Shown: positions 53,304 to 63,537, counted from the first letter of the stretch. The stretch: DNA of 64,000 nt from Pedobacter endophyticus (GCF_015679185.1 NZ_CP064939.1:2356001-2420000), one strand, 5' to 3'. Numbers and translations: made by a program. Notes: a model not told the origin generated them from the sequence alone.

Positions 53304-54287
53304 TTATTTTTCGCGGTAAATGGTTTCGAGTACCGTTTGGCCAGTGGCCTTTAGCGTGTTTTTGTCAATATTCGCCAGGTTATCCAGCTGTGTATGCCAG
53401 TTAATGTAAAAGCCGCTATTGTCGTTATAATGGATAATGTCGATCGATGGAACACCAGCTTTATTCATCCAAAAATGATCGTCGACGAGTTTGCCGCTGG
53501 GAATTTTGACAAAATAAGAGGAGTAGCCGATTTCATTCCCGATGTCCCAAACCCTGTTTACTATATCAGGGGCCGATTGGCGTGAGATTTCGTCTTGTGT
53601 AAACTGCGCATTTCCACCGCCAACCATATCGAGATTAATGCCATAAAGTGCCGTGTAACCCGACGTGACAGCATTTTTTGCCCAAAACTGCGAACCTAAG
53701 CACCAGGTAACTTCATCTTGCGTTTCATCATTGGCCTTTCCATAGTCTTCCAAATCCCACAATACAAAATCGACACCCACGTTGGGTTGCTTTTGCTGAA
53801 TCTGACGAGCCATTTCTAAAATTACGGCGACCCCGCTTCCGGCATCATTGGCTGCATCAAAAGGCTTATTTTGGTTTGCAGGGTCAGCATCCTGATCGGA
53901 GAACGGACGTGCATCCCAGTGGGCGGTGACCAAAACGCGATTTTTTTTCTCTGGAGCGAAAACAGCAACGATGTTCTTTAGCTGAAAGCTTTTTCCATCA
54001 TAGGTTTTTGTTTTTTCACCTTGAATTTTTACATCTGCCCCAAACGATTTCAACTTGGCAACCAAATAATCGGCACATTTTTGATGCGCTGGTGTGCCGG
54101 GTACGCGTGGACCGAAATCAACCTGTGCCTTGGTGTAGGCAAAGGCGCTGTCGGCATTAAAATCTGGAGAAACAAGCTTAACTTCTGATGAACTTGCCTC
54201 TTCTGTGGATTTGTTATTGTTCTTACACGCCTGAAAGCCGATCAAAGCGAGTACAGGCATTATCAAAAGTTTTTTGTTCATTGACAC
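53304..54287 (-). CDS. M28 family lipoprotein, glutaminyl cyclase-like
   Basis: The 327-residue lipoprotein (Cys in GFQACKNN) has zinc-hydrolase motifs: TAHWDARPFSDQD (His-x-Asp), the bridging Asp in NDAGSG, LWDLEDYG (Glu-Asp), NLDMVG and VPSIDIIHY. The bimetal set in this order is seen in glutaminyl-peptide cyclotransferases and related bacterial M28 members, which cyclise N-terminal Gln to pyroglutamate or act as aminopeptidases. It is probably anchored in the outer membrane, facing the periplasm or surface. The exact activity is unresolved. Confidence 0.88.
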   Translation of the reverse strand: MSMNKKLLIMPVLALIGFQACKNNNKSTEEASSSEVKLVSPDFNADSAFAYTKAQVDFGPRVPGTPAHQKCADYLVAKLKSFGADVKIQGEKTKTYDGKSFQLKNIVAVFAPEKKNRVLVTAHWDARPFSDQDADPANQNKPFDAANDAGSGVAVILEMARQIQQKQPNVGVDFVLWDLEDYGKANDETQDEVTWCLGSQFWAKNAVTSGYTALYGINLDMVGGGNAQFTQDEISRQSAPDIVNRVWDIGNEIGYSSYFVKIPSGKLVDDHFWMNKAGVPSIDIIHYNDNSGFYINWHTQLDNLANIDKNTLKATGQTVLETIYREK

Positions 54288-54289
54288 TG

Positions 54290-54500
54290 GTTTATTGGTT
54301 CACTAGTCATTGGTTCATTAGTTCATTGGTAAATTGGTCATTAGTTCATTGGTTTGAATGAAGTCATCCGATGAATATTAGCATGCCGCCCAATTCATCG
54401 GATGACGTGAACTGCCTAGTGCTAATTAGTTCATTGGTTCACTGGTTCACTGGTTCATCAGTTCATTGGTCAATCATTGGTCACTAGTTTAGTATCATTG
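54290..54500. repeat. TTCATTGG/TTCATTAG tandem tracts flanking a palindrome
   Basis: Two imperfect tandem tracts of seven- to nine-base units (TTCATTGG, TTCATTAG, TTCACTGG) run at about 54290-54355 and 54421-54500. A GTCATCCG-type palindrome, 54363-54406, is between them (arms GTCATCCGATGAAT and ATTCATCGGATGAC). A GGACTTCGGACTT low-complexity tract continues to 54682. No gene was seen in 54288-54679. Confidence 0.72.
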
Positions 54501-54679
54501 GTGTTTGTTTTACCCCTCCACAATTGGGCTTGTGCCTTATTTGAGCTAGTATTCCATCGCCTGGAGATCCTTCGCTGCGCTCAGGATGACAACGGCTGAC
54601 TCTGGACTTCGGACTTCCTGACTTTCGGGCTTTCAGACTTCAAGCTCCCAACTCCAAGCTCCAAGCTCCCGACTAAAGA

Positions 54680-56140
54680 CTAACTCTTACTCCAGGTTGT
54701 TCCCTCTTTGCCATCTTTTAACTGAATGCCCAACTCTTGCAAACCGATCCTGATTTTATCCGAAGTGGCGTAATCCTTGTTTGCCTTGGCTTCGGTACGA
54801 AGATTGATTACCATATCCAAAACGCCGCTTAAATCGTTACTTCCGGCATCTTCGTCTTTTAGTGCGAGGATATCGAAAACGAAATCGTTGATCAGTGCTT
54901 TCAGCTTGGTTAAAGAGTCGGCTGAAATTTTGCCCTTGCCATCGTAAACGGTGTTTATGATTCGAACGGCTTCAAAAAGTTCAGCAATTAAAATCGGACT
55001 GTTAAAATCGTCGTTCATGGCGTTAATGCATTTTGCCTTCAATGCATCGATATCAAAATCGTCTGTTTCTGATACGGTCAGTTTGCTTAACAGATTAACG
55101 GCCGACATTAACCGGCGAAAGCCTTTTTCTGAGGCATCGAGCGCTTCGTTAGAAAAATCGAGGGTGCTTCGGTAATGCGCCTGAAGCATAAAAAACTTCA
55201 CCGTCATTGGACTGTAGCCTTTTTTCAACAATGGATGGTCGCCCGTAAAAAGCTCCAAAGGCAAAAATCCATTGCCTGCCGATTTCGACATCCGGGTTCC
55301 GTTAACGGTAAGCATATTGGTATGCATCCAGTACCGCGCCGGCTGTTTATGGCTGCAAGCTTCCGATTGTGCAATTTCGTTGGTGTGGTGGGTTGCCGCA
55401 AGGTCCATTCCACCGCCGTGAATATCAAATTCATCGCCCAAATACTTGGCGCTCATTGCGGAGCACTCAATATGCCAACCCGGAAAACCCATTCCCCATG
55501 GCGATTGCCATTGCATAAGCGTTTCGGGCTTAGCCTTAATCCAAAGTGCAAAATCCAACCTTCCGCGTTTTTCGTCCTGACCGCCCAATTCACGGGTGTT
55601 GTTGAGCATATCTTCGAGATTTCTGTTGGTAAGAACGGTATAATTGTATTCCTTGCTGTATTTTTCTACATCGAAGTAAACGTTGCCATCAATTTCATAA
55701 CCATAACCATTGTCTATAATGATTTTAATCATTTCAATTTGCTCGATGATGTGACCGGTGGCCGTTGGCTCTATGCTTGGCGGCAAGGTATTGAACATCC
55801 TTAAAACATCATGAAAGCCCAAAGTGTACTTCTGTACAATTTCCATCGGCTCTAATTGTTCTAGCTTTGCCCGTTTAGCAAACTTATCGTCGCCTTCATC
55901 CCTATCGCCTTCCAAATGGCCTGCATCGGTAATATTACGCACATACCGAACCTTGAAACCTAAATATTTAAGGTATCTGAAAATCAAATCGAAAGAAACG
56001 AAAGTACGGCAGTTGCCCAAATGGACGTCGCTGTAAACGGTCGGGCCGCAAACATACATGCCAACATGAGGCGCATTTATGGGTTGAAACAATTCCTTTT
56101 TTCGCGAAAGCGTACTATAAAGCTGTAAGCCAGTATTCAT
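54680..56140 (-). CDS. cysS: Cysteinyl-tRNA synthetase
   Basis: The 486-residue class I synthetase charges tRNA-Cys. It has [13 protein letters not shown] (HIGH-type motif, residues about 31-43, with zinc-ligand Cys31), the remaining zinc ligands in HIECSAMS and [11 protein letters not shown], and the KMSKS-type motif RMSKSAGN. Length is normal. The start codon is four bases after a TACATTTG promoter box, suggesting a leaderless transcript. Confidence 0.97.
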   Translation of the reverse strand: MNTGLQLYSTLSRKKELFQPINAPHVGMYVCGPTVYSDVHLGNCRTFVSFDLIFRYLKYLGFKVRYVRNITDAGHLEGDRDEGDDKFAKRAKLEQLEPMEIVQKYTLGFHDVLRMFNTLPPSIEPTATGHIIEQIEMIKIIIDNGYGYEIDGNVYFDVEKYSKEYNYTVLTNRNLEDMLNNTRELGGQDEKRGRLDFALWIKAKPETLMQWQSPWGMGFPGWHIECSAMSAKYLGDEFDIHGGGMDLAATHHTNEIAQSEACSHKQPARYWMHTNMLTVNGTRMSKSAGNGFLPLELFTGDHPLLKKGYSPMTVKFFMLQAHYRSTLDFSNEALDASEKGFRRLMSAVNLLSKLTVSETDDFDIDALKAKCINAMNDDFNSPILIAELFEAVRIINTVYDGKGKISADSLTKLKALINDFVFDILALKDEDAGSNDLSGVLDMVINLRTEAKANKDYATSDKIRIGLQELGIQLKDGKEGTTWSKS

Positions 56141-56144
56141 ACTG

Positions 56145-56152
56145 CAAATGTA
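56145..56152 (-). promoter_or_regulatory. Leaderless promoter of cysS
   Basis: TACATTTG on the minus strand fits TAnnTTTG and lies four bases before the ATG at 56140. Confidence 0.55.
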
Positions 56153-56352
56153 AGATTTAGTTAGAAAGTTGAAACCTTTAAAATTGTAATCTTCGGCTTA
56201 TGATTTTTCTTAAACATTTGGCAGCGCATTTAATCAGCTTAAGGCAAAACAGAGCTAATCCCATTGCTAGTTACAGCATATTTCTTCACTACGAATTTCT
56301 GTATTGAATCCCATATGTGCGCTTTACCGAAACGAATAAGGAAATAGATTGT

Positions 56353-56360
56353 TAACTTTG
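56353..56360 (+). promoter_or_regulatory. -7 promoter box of the lactamase-fold gene
   Basis: TAACTTTG fits TAnnTTTG. It lies 24 bases before the TTG at 56385 and overlaps the longer in-frame TTG start at 56349, which therefore cannot be translated from this promoter. Confidence 0.5.
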
Positions 56361-56384
56361 CATAAACATATAAACACCATTATT

Positions 56385-57152
56385 TTGCAAGTTCACACGC
56401 TATACGAAGGCACCTACTCGGTTGATGCAACGAAAAAATTTGTTCCATTTGATGCTACAATTCATAGCTTTAAAGATAGGCCGGCATCGTTGTTTATCAA
56501 TGTTCAGCCGTTTTTAGTTGAGTTAAAAAACGATTTGATCCTTTTCGACACCGGCTTAGGGTTCAGCGATGAGCAAGGCGAACTGATCTTACATAAGAAC
56601 ATTCGCAATGCAGGTTTCGACCCGACTGATGTAACCAAAGTTTTGATGTCGCATTTACATTATGATCATTCGGGAGGCATGATTCATAAGCAGGATAACT
56701 GTAAAGTTGAGCTGAGTTTTCCGGATGCGGAATATGTAATTAACCGCGGCGAATGGGAAACGGCATTCAGCAGCACGTCTTCATCGTATCACACCGATAT
56801 TTTTGATTTTGTACAACGCAATGCGCAACTGCATTTTGTAGAGGGCGACGGCAATTTAAACGAAAACATTGCTTTTGAGTTCACTGGCGCACATTGCCCA
56901 AATCATCAGGTATTTCTTTTAACGGAGGCCGATCAAAAGATATTTTTCGGTGGCGATGTTCTGCCTGAACCGGAAGAATTAATTAAGAATTTTATTGCCA
57001 AGTATGATTTCGATGGCCGCAAGGCGATGGAATTACGCAAGGCTTTTGGTAAACGTGCGGCAGAAGAAAACTGGGAATGCCTTTTCTATCATGGTAAAAG
57101 TGCGGCAACTGGTTTCGTCGATTTCATTGATGGTGGATTTAGGGTGAGGTAG
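56385..57152 (+). CDS. Metallo-beta-lactamase fold hydrolase, TTG start
   Basis: The 255-residue protein begins with TTG at 56385 (read as Met-Gln-Val-His-Thr). Homologue-like N-termini begin at this point (QVHTLYEGTYSVD), and there is no in-frame ATG before it. The metal ligands are SHLHYDHSGG (HxHxDH), the His of AHCPNHQ and GGDVLPEP (Asp). It resembles the MBL-fold hydrolases of the lactonase/thioesterase type, with unknown substrate. A GGAGTT low-complexity tract follows the stop. Confidence 0.87.
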   Translation: MQVHTLYEGTYSVDATKKFVPFDATIHSFKDRPASLFINVQPFLVELKNDLILFDTGLGFSDEQGELILHKNIRNAGFDPTDVTKVLMSHLHYDHSGGMIHKQDNCKVELSFPDAEYVINRGEWETAFSSTSSSYHTDIFDFVQRNAQLHFVEGDGNLNENIAFEFTGAHCPNHQVFLLTEADQKIFFGGDVLPEPEELIKNFIAKYDFDGRKAMELRKAFGKRAAEENWECLFYHGKSAATGFVDFIDGGFRVR

Positions 57153-57340
57153 GAGTTTGGAGTCTTGAGTTGGGAGTTTGGAGTTTGGAGTTTGGAGTCG
57201 GGAGTCCTGAGTCATCAGTCTTGAGTTGGGAGTTGGACTTCATTGCCGTCTAGCTTCAGCTGACGGACGGGAGTCCTTAGTCGAGAGTATTGAGTCGGGA
57301 GTTGTGATGCCCTTTGCCGTCTAGCTTCAGCTGACGGTAA
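57153..57340 (+). repeat. GGAGTTTGGAGTT low-complexity tract
   Basis: Imperfect 6-8 base units (GGAGTTT, TTGAGTTG, GGAGTCG) run to about 57235. Two GCCGTCTAGCTTCAGCTGACGG palindromic segments follow near 57243-57268 and 57316-57337. No gene was seen. Confidence 0.6.
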
Positions 57341-57382
57341 CTAATCATATCCAAGAACTGCTTTCCAAAATGATAGAAAAAC

Positions 57383-57412
57383 AAAAAAGTCCCGAATAAA
57401 TTCGAGACTTTT
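57383..57412 (-). terminator. Terminator of the YceI-family gene
   Basis: AAAAGTC and GACTTTT with CGAAT/ATTCG inside form an interrupted stem. T-residues follow on the minus strand. Confidence 0.75.
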
Positions 57413-57431
57413 CGCTTTTTAATTCCTAGGT

Positions 57432-58019
57432 CTATTTCTTAGCTACCAATTTCACAGACAATTCGAAGTTATCATCAATTGCTTTGTCGCCAATGCTATC
57501 GAAGAAAGATTTCGAACCGTAACGGATATCGTATTTAGTTCTATCTACAGTAATTTTACCAGCTAATGCGGTAACTGTTCCATCTGCGTTTACGGCAACA
57601 GTTGCAGGGAAGCTTAATGGCTTAGTAATTCCTTTAATGGTAAGGTTGCCAGTTACGGTAACTGCAGCGCCAGAACCAGCAACTTTTGTAATTACGAATG
57701 TTGAGGTTGGGAATTTAGCTGCACCAAAAAAATCGTCGGCCTTTAAGTGTCCTTCTAATTTTGCGCTTCCGTCAGCATCTTTTATCGAGTTCATATCGAT
57801 AGTGAAAGTACCACCGGTTACTTTTTTGCCATCAACGTTTAACGTTCCTGACTGTAAAGCGATTGTTCCGTTATGCGAACCTGTTACCTTTTTACCAATC
57901 CAGGTAATTGTCGATTTTGCAGCATCAACAGTATAGATTACTGGCTTTGTAGGATTTTTAAAAGCTGATAACGCTATTACCGCTACCAATAAAAAGATCG
58001 AGCTAATTTTTAATTTCAT
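57432..58019 (-). CDS. YceI family periplasmic lipid-binding protein
   Basis: The 195-residue protein has a signal peptide (KISSIFLLVAVIALSAF) and the YceI/lipocalin-like beta barrel: YTVDAAKSTITWIGKKV, SGTLNVDGKKVTGGTFTID, and DRTKYDIRYGSKSFFD near the end. Homologues bind polyisoprenoids such as octaprenylphenol or ubiquinone-like lipids in the periplasm. The gene is alone. TATCTTTG lies upstream. Confidence 0.93.
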   Translation of the reverse strand: MKLKISSIFLLVAVIALSAFKNPTKPVIYTVDAAKSTITWIGKKVTGSHNGTIALQSGTLNVDGKKVTGGTFTIDMNSIKDADGSAKLEGHLKADDFFGAAKFPTSTFVITKVAGSGAAVTVTGNLTIKGITKPLSFPATVAVNADGTVTALAGKITVDRTKYDIRYGSKSFFDSIGDKAIDDNFELSVKLVAKK

Positions 58020-58042
58020 TTTTCTGATTTTTAATTTTGCAA

Positions 58043-58050
58043 CAAAGATA
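58043..58050 (-). promoter_or_regulatory. -7 promoter box of the YceI-family gene
   Basis: TATCTTTG on the minus strand fits TAnnTTTG, 23 bases before the ATG at 58019. Confidence 0.5.
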
Positions 58051-58254
58051 TAATTAAGGTCGATGCTTCGTTATTGACCTATGTTAAGTTTTTTAAAAAT
58101 AGGTTGTTTTTTTCGTAATCATTCTATTGACATCGAAAAAAGGATGTGGTTTAATTTCGATTATAATTTTCTGCAGGGCTGAAAGATAGAAAAGATATTT
58201 TTACCGCTCAACATCGGAAGAATTCCCTATATTTATTTCAGAAACATTGATCGT

Positions 58255-58695
58255 ATGTCGACAACAACCTTAGATAAGAAACAAAGAAAAATAATTGAGG
58301 AGATTCCATCATTAAATGATTTTTCGAGAATTTATTTCTACACTATTCAAAGCAAATTTGACAATGACTTTGTTAGAACTTTAGACAGCGTAATTGGGCT
58401 GAACGACAATACTTTATCTAACTGGCTCAATATTACCCCTAAAACACTCAGAAACTATAAAAAAAACGCAGATTTGGTTCTTAAAGGCAACATTAAAGAA
58501 CATATCGTTTTAATTCTTTCTTTATACAAACATGGGATAGCAGTTTTTGGAAGTGCGGCCGATTTCGAGAAATGGCTCTCTGCCGAAAACCATTTATTGG
58601 ATAATGAAGCACCTACAAAGTTTTTGGATACCATTTCGGGTATTAAATTTATAGACAATAGATTAACAGCCCTTGAATATGGCGAAAATGTTTAA
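58255..58695 (+). CDS. Xre/MbcA/ParS-type antitoxin of a RES toxin-antitoxin pair
   Basis: The 146-residue protein has a helix-turn-helix (LSNWLNITPKTLRNYK) and the C-terminal toxin-binding DUF2384 region (WLSAENHLLDNEAPTKFLDT followed by RLTALEYGENV). It represses its promoter and neutralises the downstream RES toxin in related systems. Its TAA stop overlaps the toxin ATG (TAATG), a common arrangement. Upstream TATATTTA near 58231 is a possible -7 box. Confidence 0.92.
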   Translation: MSTTTLDKKQRKIIEEIPSLNDFSRIYFYTIQSKFDNDFVRTLDSVIGLNDNTLSNWLNITPKTLRNYKKNADLVLKGNIKEHIVLILSLYKHGIAVFGSAADFEKWLSAENHLLDNEAPTKFLDTISGIKFIDNRLTALEYGENV

Positions 58696-59150
58696 TGATG
58701 ACGGTTTACAACATCAGAAAAGAACAGTTTTCCAAGGTATTATCGGCTTCTGGCGTGGCAAACAGGTGGAATAGTGAGGAGGAGTTTATCATTTATACGG
58801 GCAGTTCAATTGCTTTATCTGCGTTAGAATTGATTAGCCATCGCAGTGCGATTAAAATCGATCATCAATACAAGCTACTATCAATTGAGGTACAGGTAGA
58901 GGTAAAAGACATTATGGAAATTAAGTTGTCGGCACTGCCTTCCAACTGGAAATCTGTAATTGCTTATCCCGAACTTCAAAAGTTAGGCTCCAATTGGTAC
59001 CAAAATAGAAAAAGTTTATTGTTAAAAGTTCCATCGGCTCTGGTACAGAACGAATTTAATTATTTAATAAACACTAAACACCCAGACTTTGCTCAAAAGG
59101 TTTCAATAAAATCAACTGAAAACTTCGAGTGGCACAATAGATTGTTGTAA
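58695..59150 (+). CDS. RES-domain toxin (NAD+-degrading)
   Basis: The 151-residue protein has the RES signature residues: Arg24 in GVANRWN, Tyr34 in FIIYTGSS, Ser37/38 and Glu45 (ALELISHR), with a later NEFNYLINTKHPDF. RES toxins deplete NAD+ by phosphorolysis in Mycobacterium and Pseudomonas. The catalytic set appears complete. It overlaps the antitoxin stop by one base, giving translational coupling. A second ATG three bases later is an equal start candidate. Confidence 0.9.
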   Translation: MMTVYNIRKEQFSKVLSASGVANRWNSEEEFIIYTGSSIALSALELISHRSAIKIDHQYKLLSIEVQVEVKDIMEIKLSALPSNWKSVIAYPELQKLGSNWYQNRKSLLLKVPSALVQNEFNYLINTKHPDFAQKVSIKSTENFEWHNRLL

Positions 59151-59173
59151 AACTGAATAATATAGAATTAGTA

Positions 59174-59536
59174 ATGAACCACAACGCAAAATCGATCCGG
59201 CCTTTTATTGGCTCAAAAGAATTCGAAATATCAAGGAGCTTCTATCGCGATCTTGGTTTCGAGGAAACCACCTTAGGTAACAACATGTCGGTGTTTAAAA
59301 CCGGCGAAATGGCTTTCTATTTACAGAATGCGTACGTTAAAGATTGGGTTGACAACACCATGGTTTTTATGGAAGTGGATAATGCCGACCGTTTTTATAA
59401 CGATTTGCAGGCGCTGAACTTACCTGACAAATACGCGGACGTAAAGTTAACGCCTGTTAGAAACGAAAGCTGGGGCAAAGAATGTTTTCTGCACGATCCG
59501 TCGGGCATTTTATGGCATTTTGGCGAGTTTTATTAG
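59174..59536 (+). CDS. VOC family (glyoxalase-like) protein
   Basis: The 120-residue single-domain VOC protein has RPFIGSKEFEISRSFYRDLGF at its start and the C-terminal LHDPSGILWHFGEF, with the His-Asp-Pro-Ser-Gly turn common to bleomycin-resistance and glyoxalase proteins. No metal-ligand Glu can be assigned with confidence. It lies 23 bases after the RES toxin, so it may be cotranscribed, which could be accidental. Confidence 0.85.
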   Translation: MNHNAKSIRPFIGSKEFEISRSFYRDLGFEETTLGNNMSVFKTGEMAFYLQNAYVKDWVDNTMVFMEVDNADRFYNDLQALNLPDKYADVKLTPVRNESWGKECFLHDPSGILWHFGEFY

Positions 59537-60009
59537 TCCTTTAAAAGATGCGTCATTCTGAACGCCCGCCCAATGTCATTTAATTAAGCATTACAGGTGT
59601 CATCCGATAGCTATCGGATCTGAGCCTTTCGACTACGCTCAATACAAGCTCAAGTCGAAATATTCAGGGCGACAATATTTTTTTTTCCATAACTAAATGA
59701 TATTGAGCGCCCGCCCGACCAGAGGGGCAGGCAATGAAGACCGCGAAGCAGCTACGAAGTAAATCTGTTCCCTATTGTCGAAGAAACTTGAGTATACTAC
59801 AGCCCGTCGAAAGATGGGTTTGCGCTTTTGTCCCGGTTCGCCTTTCATCGCCTGGGGATTTACTTAAGATAACCACCCCCAACCTCCCGAATCGGTCGGG
59901 ATAGACTCTCCTAAATTAGGAGCGAAGTAGCAACTGCACAACCATGTGGCATCGAAAACCATTAAAGTTCGCACTGTCCAACTCCTCTCGATTTCTTCGG
60001 GAGGCAAGT

Positions 60010-60029
60010 GCCAAAGGCATCCCTTTGGG
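60010..60029 (+). repeat. 20-bp dispersed palindromic repeat
   Basis: Exact copy of GCCAAAGGCATCCCTTTGGG, also at 6242-6261 (minus) and 63347-63366. Confidence 0.65.
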
Positions 60030-60104
60030 AGGGTGGTTGTTTGTTTTGCGTCACTCTTATTGATTTTTTTGAAAAAAATTGAAACTCAGAATGACAGCCT
60101 TGGG

Positions 60105-60154
60105 CAAAAAAAATCTGCAAGCTTTATGAAATGAATTCACAAAACTTGCAGATT
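60105..60154 (-). terminator. Terminator of gcvP
   Basis: AATCTGCAAG and CTTGCAGATT arms (60112-60121 and 60145-60154 in plus coordinates) with a 23-base loop. On the minus strand a run of T follows. Confidence 0.78.
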
Positions 60155-60230
60155 ATTATTTAACGATTAATTGTACCTAATAACGCCGGACGAATAAGCA
60201 TTCCGCTTTCATCTTTTCGCTTTAAGCTTT

Positions 60231-63107
60231 TTACGGTACGATTTCTTCTAAATAACTTTCAACCGGCGGACATGCACAAATTAATGAGCGATCGCCATGG
60301 CTATCGTTTACACGACCAACCGACGGCCAAAACTTACGTTCTAACACATAGGGAAGTGGGAAAGCAGCGGTTTGACGGCTATAAGCATGGTTCCACTCGT
60401 TCGCAGTAATCACGGCAACAGTGTGTGGAGCATTTTTCAGTGGGTTATCTGCTTTGTCTAAACTCCCGTTTTCTACTTCGGTAATCTCTTGTTTAATGGC
60501 AATTAAAGCATCGCAGAAACGATCTAATTCATGTTTAGGTTCCGATTCCGTAGGCTCAACCATTAAGGTACCCGCAACCGGGAACGAAACCGTTGGTGCA
60601 TGAAAACCATAATCCATTAAACGTTTTGCAATATCGGTAACTTCAATTCCGAATGCTTTGAATGAACGACAATCTAAAATCATCTCGTGTGCGCAACGAC
60701 CTTGAGCACCTGAATAAAGCACCGGATAATGTTGTTCTAAACGTGCTTTCATGTAGTTTGCGTTTAAAATGGCATATTTCGTCGCGTTGGTTAACCCTTC
60801 GGCGCCCATCATGGCGATGTAAGCATGCGAAATAATTAATATTGATGCTGAACCCCAGGGAGCAGATGAAACGGCAGAAATCGACTTCCCTTTATCAATA
60901 TCTACTACAGCATGGCCTGGAAGGTAAGGAACAAGGTGTTTAGCTACGCCGATCGGACCCATGCCGGGGCCACCACCACCGTGAGGGATACAGAACGTTT
61001 TATGCAGGTTTAAGTGACAAACATCGGCACCAATATTGGCAGGGCTTGTTAAACCTACCTGGGCGTTCATGTTTGCCCCATCCATGTAAACCTGTCCGCC
61101 GTTAGCATGAACGGTTTCGCAGATTTCGATAATACTTTCTTCAAACACACCATGCGTTGACGGATAAGTTACCATCAGACACGATAAGTTATCTTTATGT
61201 AATTCTGCTTTCGCTTTTAAATCTTCAACATCGATGTTTCCGTTTTCCAACGATTTCACCACAACGATCTTCATGTCGGCCATTGCTGCCGATGCCGGGT
61301 TTGTACCGTGCGCCGAGGCAGGAATTAAAGCTACATTACGGTGAAAATCGCCCCTATCGTGATGATAAGCACGAATAACCATCAAACCGGCATATTCGCC
61401 CTGCGCACCTGCGTTTGGCTGTAAACTCATGGCCGCGAAACCTGTAATCTCACTCAACCATTTATCCAGCTCATTGAATACAGAGTAATAGCCTAAAACC
61501 TGATCTGCCGGAGCAAATGGGTGAATGCGCCCAAAGTGAGACCAGGTAACGGGAATCATTTCTGCAGTTGCATTTAATTTCATGGTGCAACTTCCCAGGG
61601 CAATCATCGAATGGCAAAGTGATAAATCTTTCGCTTCTAACGATTTAATATAACGCAACATTTCATGTTCAGAATGGTGCGAATTAAAAATTGGGTGTGT
61701 TAAATAGGCTGAAGTACGTTGCAATGTTGCCGGAACAACCGTTTCTACGTTTTCGACCATTTCCACCTGATCGCCTGCGATACCTTTTGCCCTTGCAAAA
61801 ATTTTGGCAATTAAAGTAATATCTTCAAAAGTAGTGGTTTCGTCAACAGAAATAGTTACGGTATTACCCGAATAGTTTAGGTTGATCTCATTATCTAAGC
61901 AATACGCATGTATGCCGCCTGTCGAATCGCCCAAATCGAACCTAATCGTATCAAAATAAGCAGAGTTTAGTTGCGCGTAACCTAGATTTTTTAAAGTCGA
62001 GGCAAGGCTTACTGCCAAACCGTGTGTACGTTCTGCAATTGCTTTTAATCCTTTCGGCCCGTGGTAAGCGGCGTAAAAGCCAGCCATAATAGCCAATAAA
62101 GCTTGTGCTGTACAAATATTAGAAGTTGCTTTATCTCTGCGGATATGTTGCTCACGGGTTTGCAAGGCCATGCGTAGCGCATAGTCGCCGTGGCTATCGA
62201 TGGTTACGCCAATAATACGACCTGGGATTGAACGTTTATATTCTTCTTTGGTCGCGAAAAATGCCGCATGAGGTCCACCAAAGCCCATCGGAATACCAAA
62301 ACGTTGCGTTGTACCTACTACGATGTCGGCACCCCATTCGCCCGGGGGCGTTAGCAAAGTTAAGCTTAAGATATCAGCAGCAACAGTTAGCTTGATATTT
62401 TTGCTGTGTAGTTCTGCCGCGAAGGCTTGATAATCGAACACTTCTCCATTACCAGCAGGATATTGTACAATTGCACCGAAAAATTCATCTGTCGCGACAA
62501 AATCGAGGTGATTTCCAATTACCAATTCGATGCCATAAGGGTTGGCACGGGTTTTTAAAATATCGGTTGTTTGTGCAAAAAGTAGTTCTGATACGAAGAA
62601 TTTTTTGGCAGCTTGATTTTTACGGGTGCTGTATTGCATAAACATGGCCTCAGCCGCAGCTGTACCCTCATCTAGTAACGATGCATTTGCAATTTCCATT
62701 CCTGTTAAATCAATTACCATGGTTTGGAAATTTAACAGTGCCTGTAAACGACCCTGCGCAATTTCTGCCTGATAAGGCGTATACTGCGTGTACCATCCCG
62801 GATTTTCGAATACGTTACGCAAAATTACGCCCGGCGTAATGGTATCGTAGTAACCCTGACCGATAAAGCTCTTGAAAACCTTGTTTAGCAACGAAGTTTG
62901 CTTTAAAGTACCAAGGTATTCTGTTTCAGACTTGGCCGCAGGGAGATTTAAAGGTTGTTTTAACCTGATTGCAGTTGGAACGGTTTGTTCAATCAGCTCG
63001 TCGATAGAATTTACGCCAACAGTTTGCAACATTTCGGCTGTTTCTGCCTCATTTGGCGCAATATGACGATTTTGAAAATCTTCCTTGTAATGGATATTTA
63101 AGCTCAT
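60231..63107 (-). CDS. gcvP: Glycine decarboxylase P protein
   Basis: The 958-residue fused P-protein has both halves. It shows [14 protein letters not shown] near the N-terminus and the PLP lysine in [17 protein letters not shown] in the C-terminal half, with the GGG loop for glycine binding. It decarboxylates glycine and transfers the aminomethyl group to lipoylated H protein in the cytosol. gcvH and gcvT are not in the window. TACCTTTG promoter box upstream. Confidence 0.96.
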   Translation of the reverse strand: MSLNIHYKEDFQNRHIAPNEAETAEMLQTVGVNSIDELIEQTVPTAIRLKQPLNLPAAKSETEYLGTLKQTSLLNKVFKSFIGQGYYDTITPGVILRNVFENPGWYTQYTPYQAEIAQGRLQALLNFQTMVIDLTGMEIANASLLDEGTAAAEAMFMQYSTRKNQAAKKFFVSELLFAQTTDILKTRANPYGIELVIGNHLDFVATDEFFGAIVQYPAGNGEVFDYQAFAAELHSKNIKLTVAADILSLTLLTPPGEWGADIVVGTTQRFGIPMGFGGPHAAFFATKEEYKRSIPGRIIGVTIDSHGDYALRMALQTREQHIRRDKATSNICTAQALLAIMAGFYAAYHGPKGLKAIAERTHGLAVSLASTLKNLGYAQLNSAYFDTIRFDLGDSTGGIHAYCLDNEINLNYSGNTVTISVDETTTFEDITLIAKIFARAKGIAGDQVEMVENVETVVPATLQRTSAYLTHPIFNSHHSEHEMLRYIKSLEAKDLSLCHSMIALGSCTMKLNATAEMIPVTWSHFGRIHPFAPADQVLGYYSVFNELDKWLSEITGFAAMSLQPNAGAQGEYAGLMVIRAYHHDRGDFHRNVALIPASAHGTNPASAAMADMKIVVVKSLENGNIDVEDLKAKAELHKDNLSCLMVTYPSTHGVFEESIIEICETVHANGGQVYMDGANMNAQVGLTSPANIGADVCHLNLHKTFCIPHGGGGPGMGPIGVAKHLVPYLPGHAVVDIDKGKSISAVSSAPWGSASILIISHAYIAMMGAEGLTNATKYAILNANYMKARLEQHYPVLYSGAQGRCAHEMILDCRSFKAFGIEVTDIAKRLMDYGFHAPTVSFPVAGTLMVEPTESEPKHELDRFCDALIAIKQEITEVENGSLDKADNPLKNAPHTVAVITANEWNHAYSRQTAAFPLPYVLERKFWPSVGRVNDSHGDRSLICACPPVESYLEEIVP

Positions 63108-63132
63108 GCGGTATGAATAATAAATTTGCGTG

Positions 63133-63140
63133 CAAAGGTA
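63133..63140 (-). promoter_or_regulatory. -7 promoter box of gcvP
   Basis: TACCTTTG on the minus strand fits TAnnTTTG, 25 bases before the ATG at 63107. No glycine riboswitch was recognised in the leader, which is only about 20 bases long. Confidence 0.5.
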
Positions 63141-63346
63141 GCAAAAACGAACAGCTATTTTGCTATCTGTCAGTGTAAAAAAGGTGTCGTTATTATTGCT
63201 TTAAAGCCTATAGAAATGATAGGTTTTGTTGAAGCCGTCATATAGAATCCTGATTTTTTATCGGGCGAGATCGCTCTCGCCGATTAGCAGTAACTTAAAG
63301 CCAGTAGTGCTTAGGTAACACCTGCGGGGATTTCTCTTTGAGCTGT

Positions 63347-63366
63347 GCCAAAGGCATCCCTTTGGG
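63347..63366 (+). repeat. 20-bp dispersed palindromic repeat
   Basis: Exact copy of GCCAAAGGCATCCCTTTGGG, third occurrence. Confidence 0.65.
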
Positions 63367-63537
63367 AAAATAGCTCGAGTTCGAAATGACAGGGACCCTT
63401 AAATAACATCGTCATCTCTATAATCTCGCTAATACTATCCAACTTTTGTGGGTTGAAACATCCATTGCGCAAATTAAAAATATTCCTAACGGGAATATTT
63501 TTTAACACAAGATGGTTGTAACACTCAGTTATATTTT

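Larger units (their letters stand above)
59537..60230. other. Gene-free interval rich in repeats
   Basis: No gene was seen in 694 bases. Present are a CCGATAGCTATCGG palindrome (about 59602-59617), a fragment of the GTAGTCGA repeat of 20322-20768, the 20-bp repeat at 60010-60029, and paired arms CCACCCCCAACCTCCC / GGGAGGGTGG near 59872 and 60026. Confidence 0.6.

Noticed and set aside
55175..55804. 209-residue plus-strand frame antisense to cysS
   Set aside because: It is antisense to a strongly conserved cysS coding region, with no family similarity visible. It is an ordinary shadow.
63108..63150. Glycine riboswitch upstream of gcvP
   Set aside because: The promoter box at 63133 leaves a leader of only about 20 bases, too short for a glycine riboswitch.
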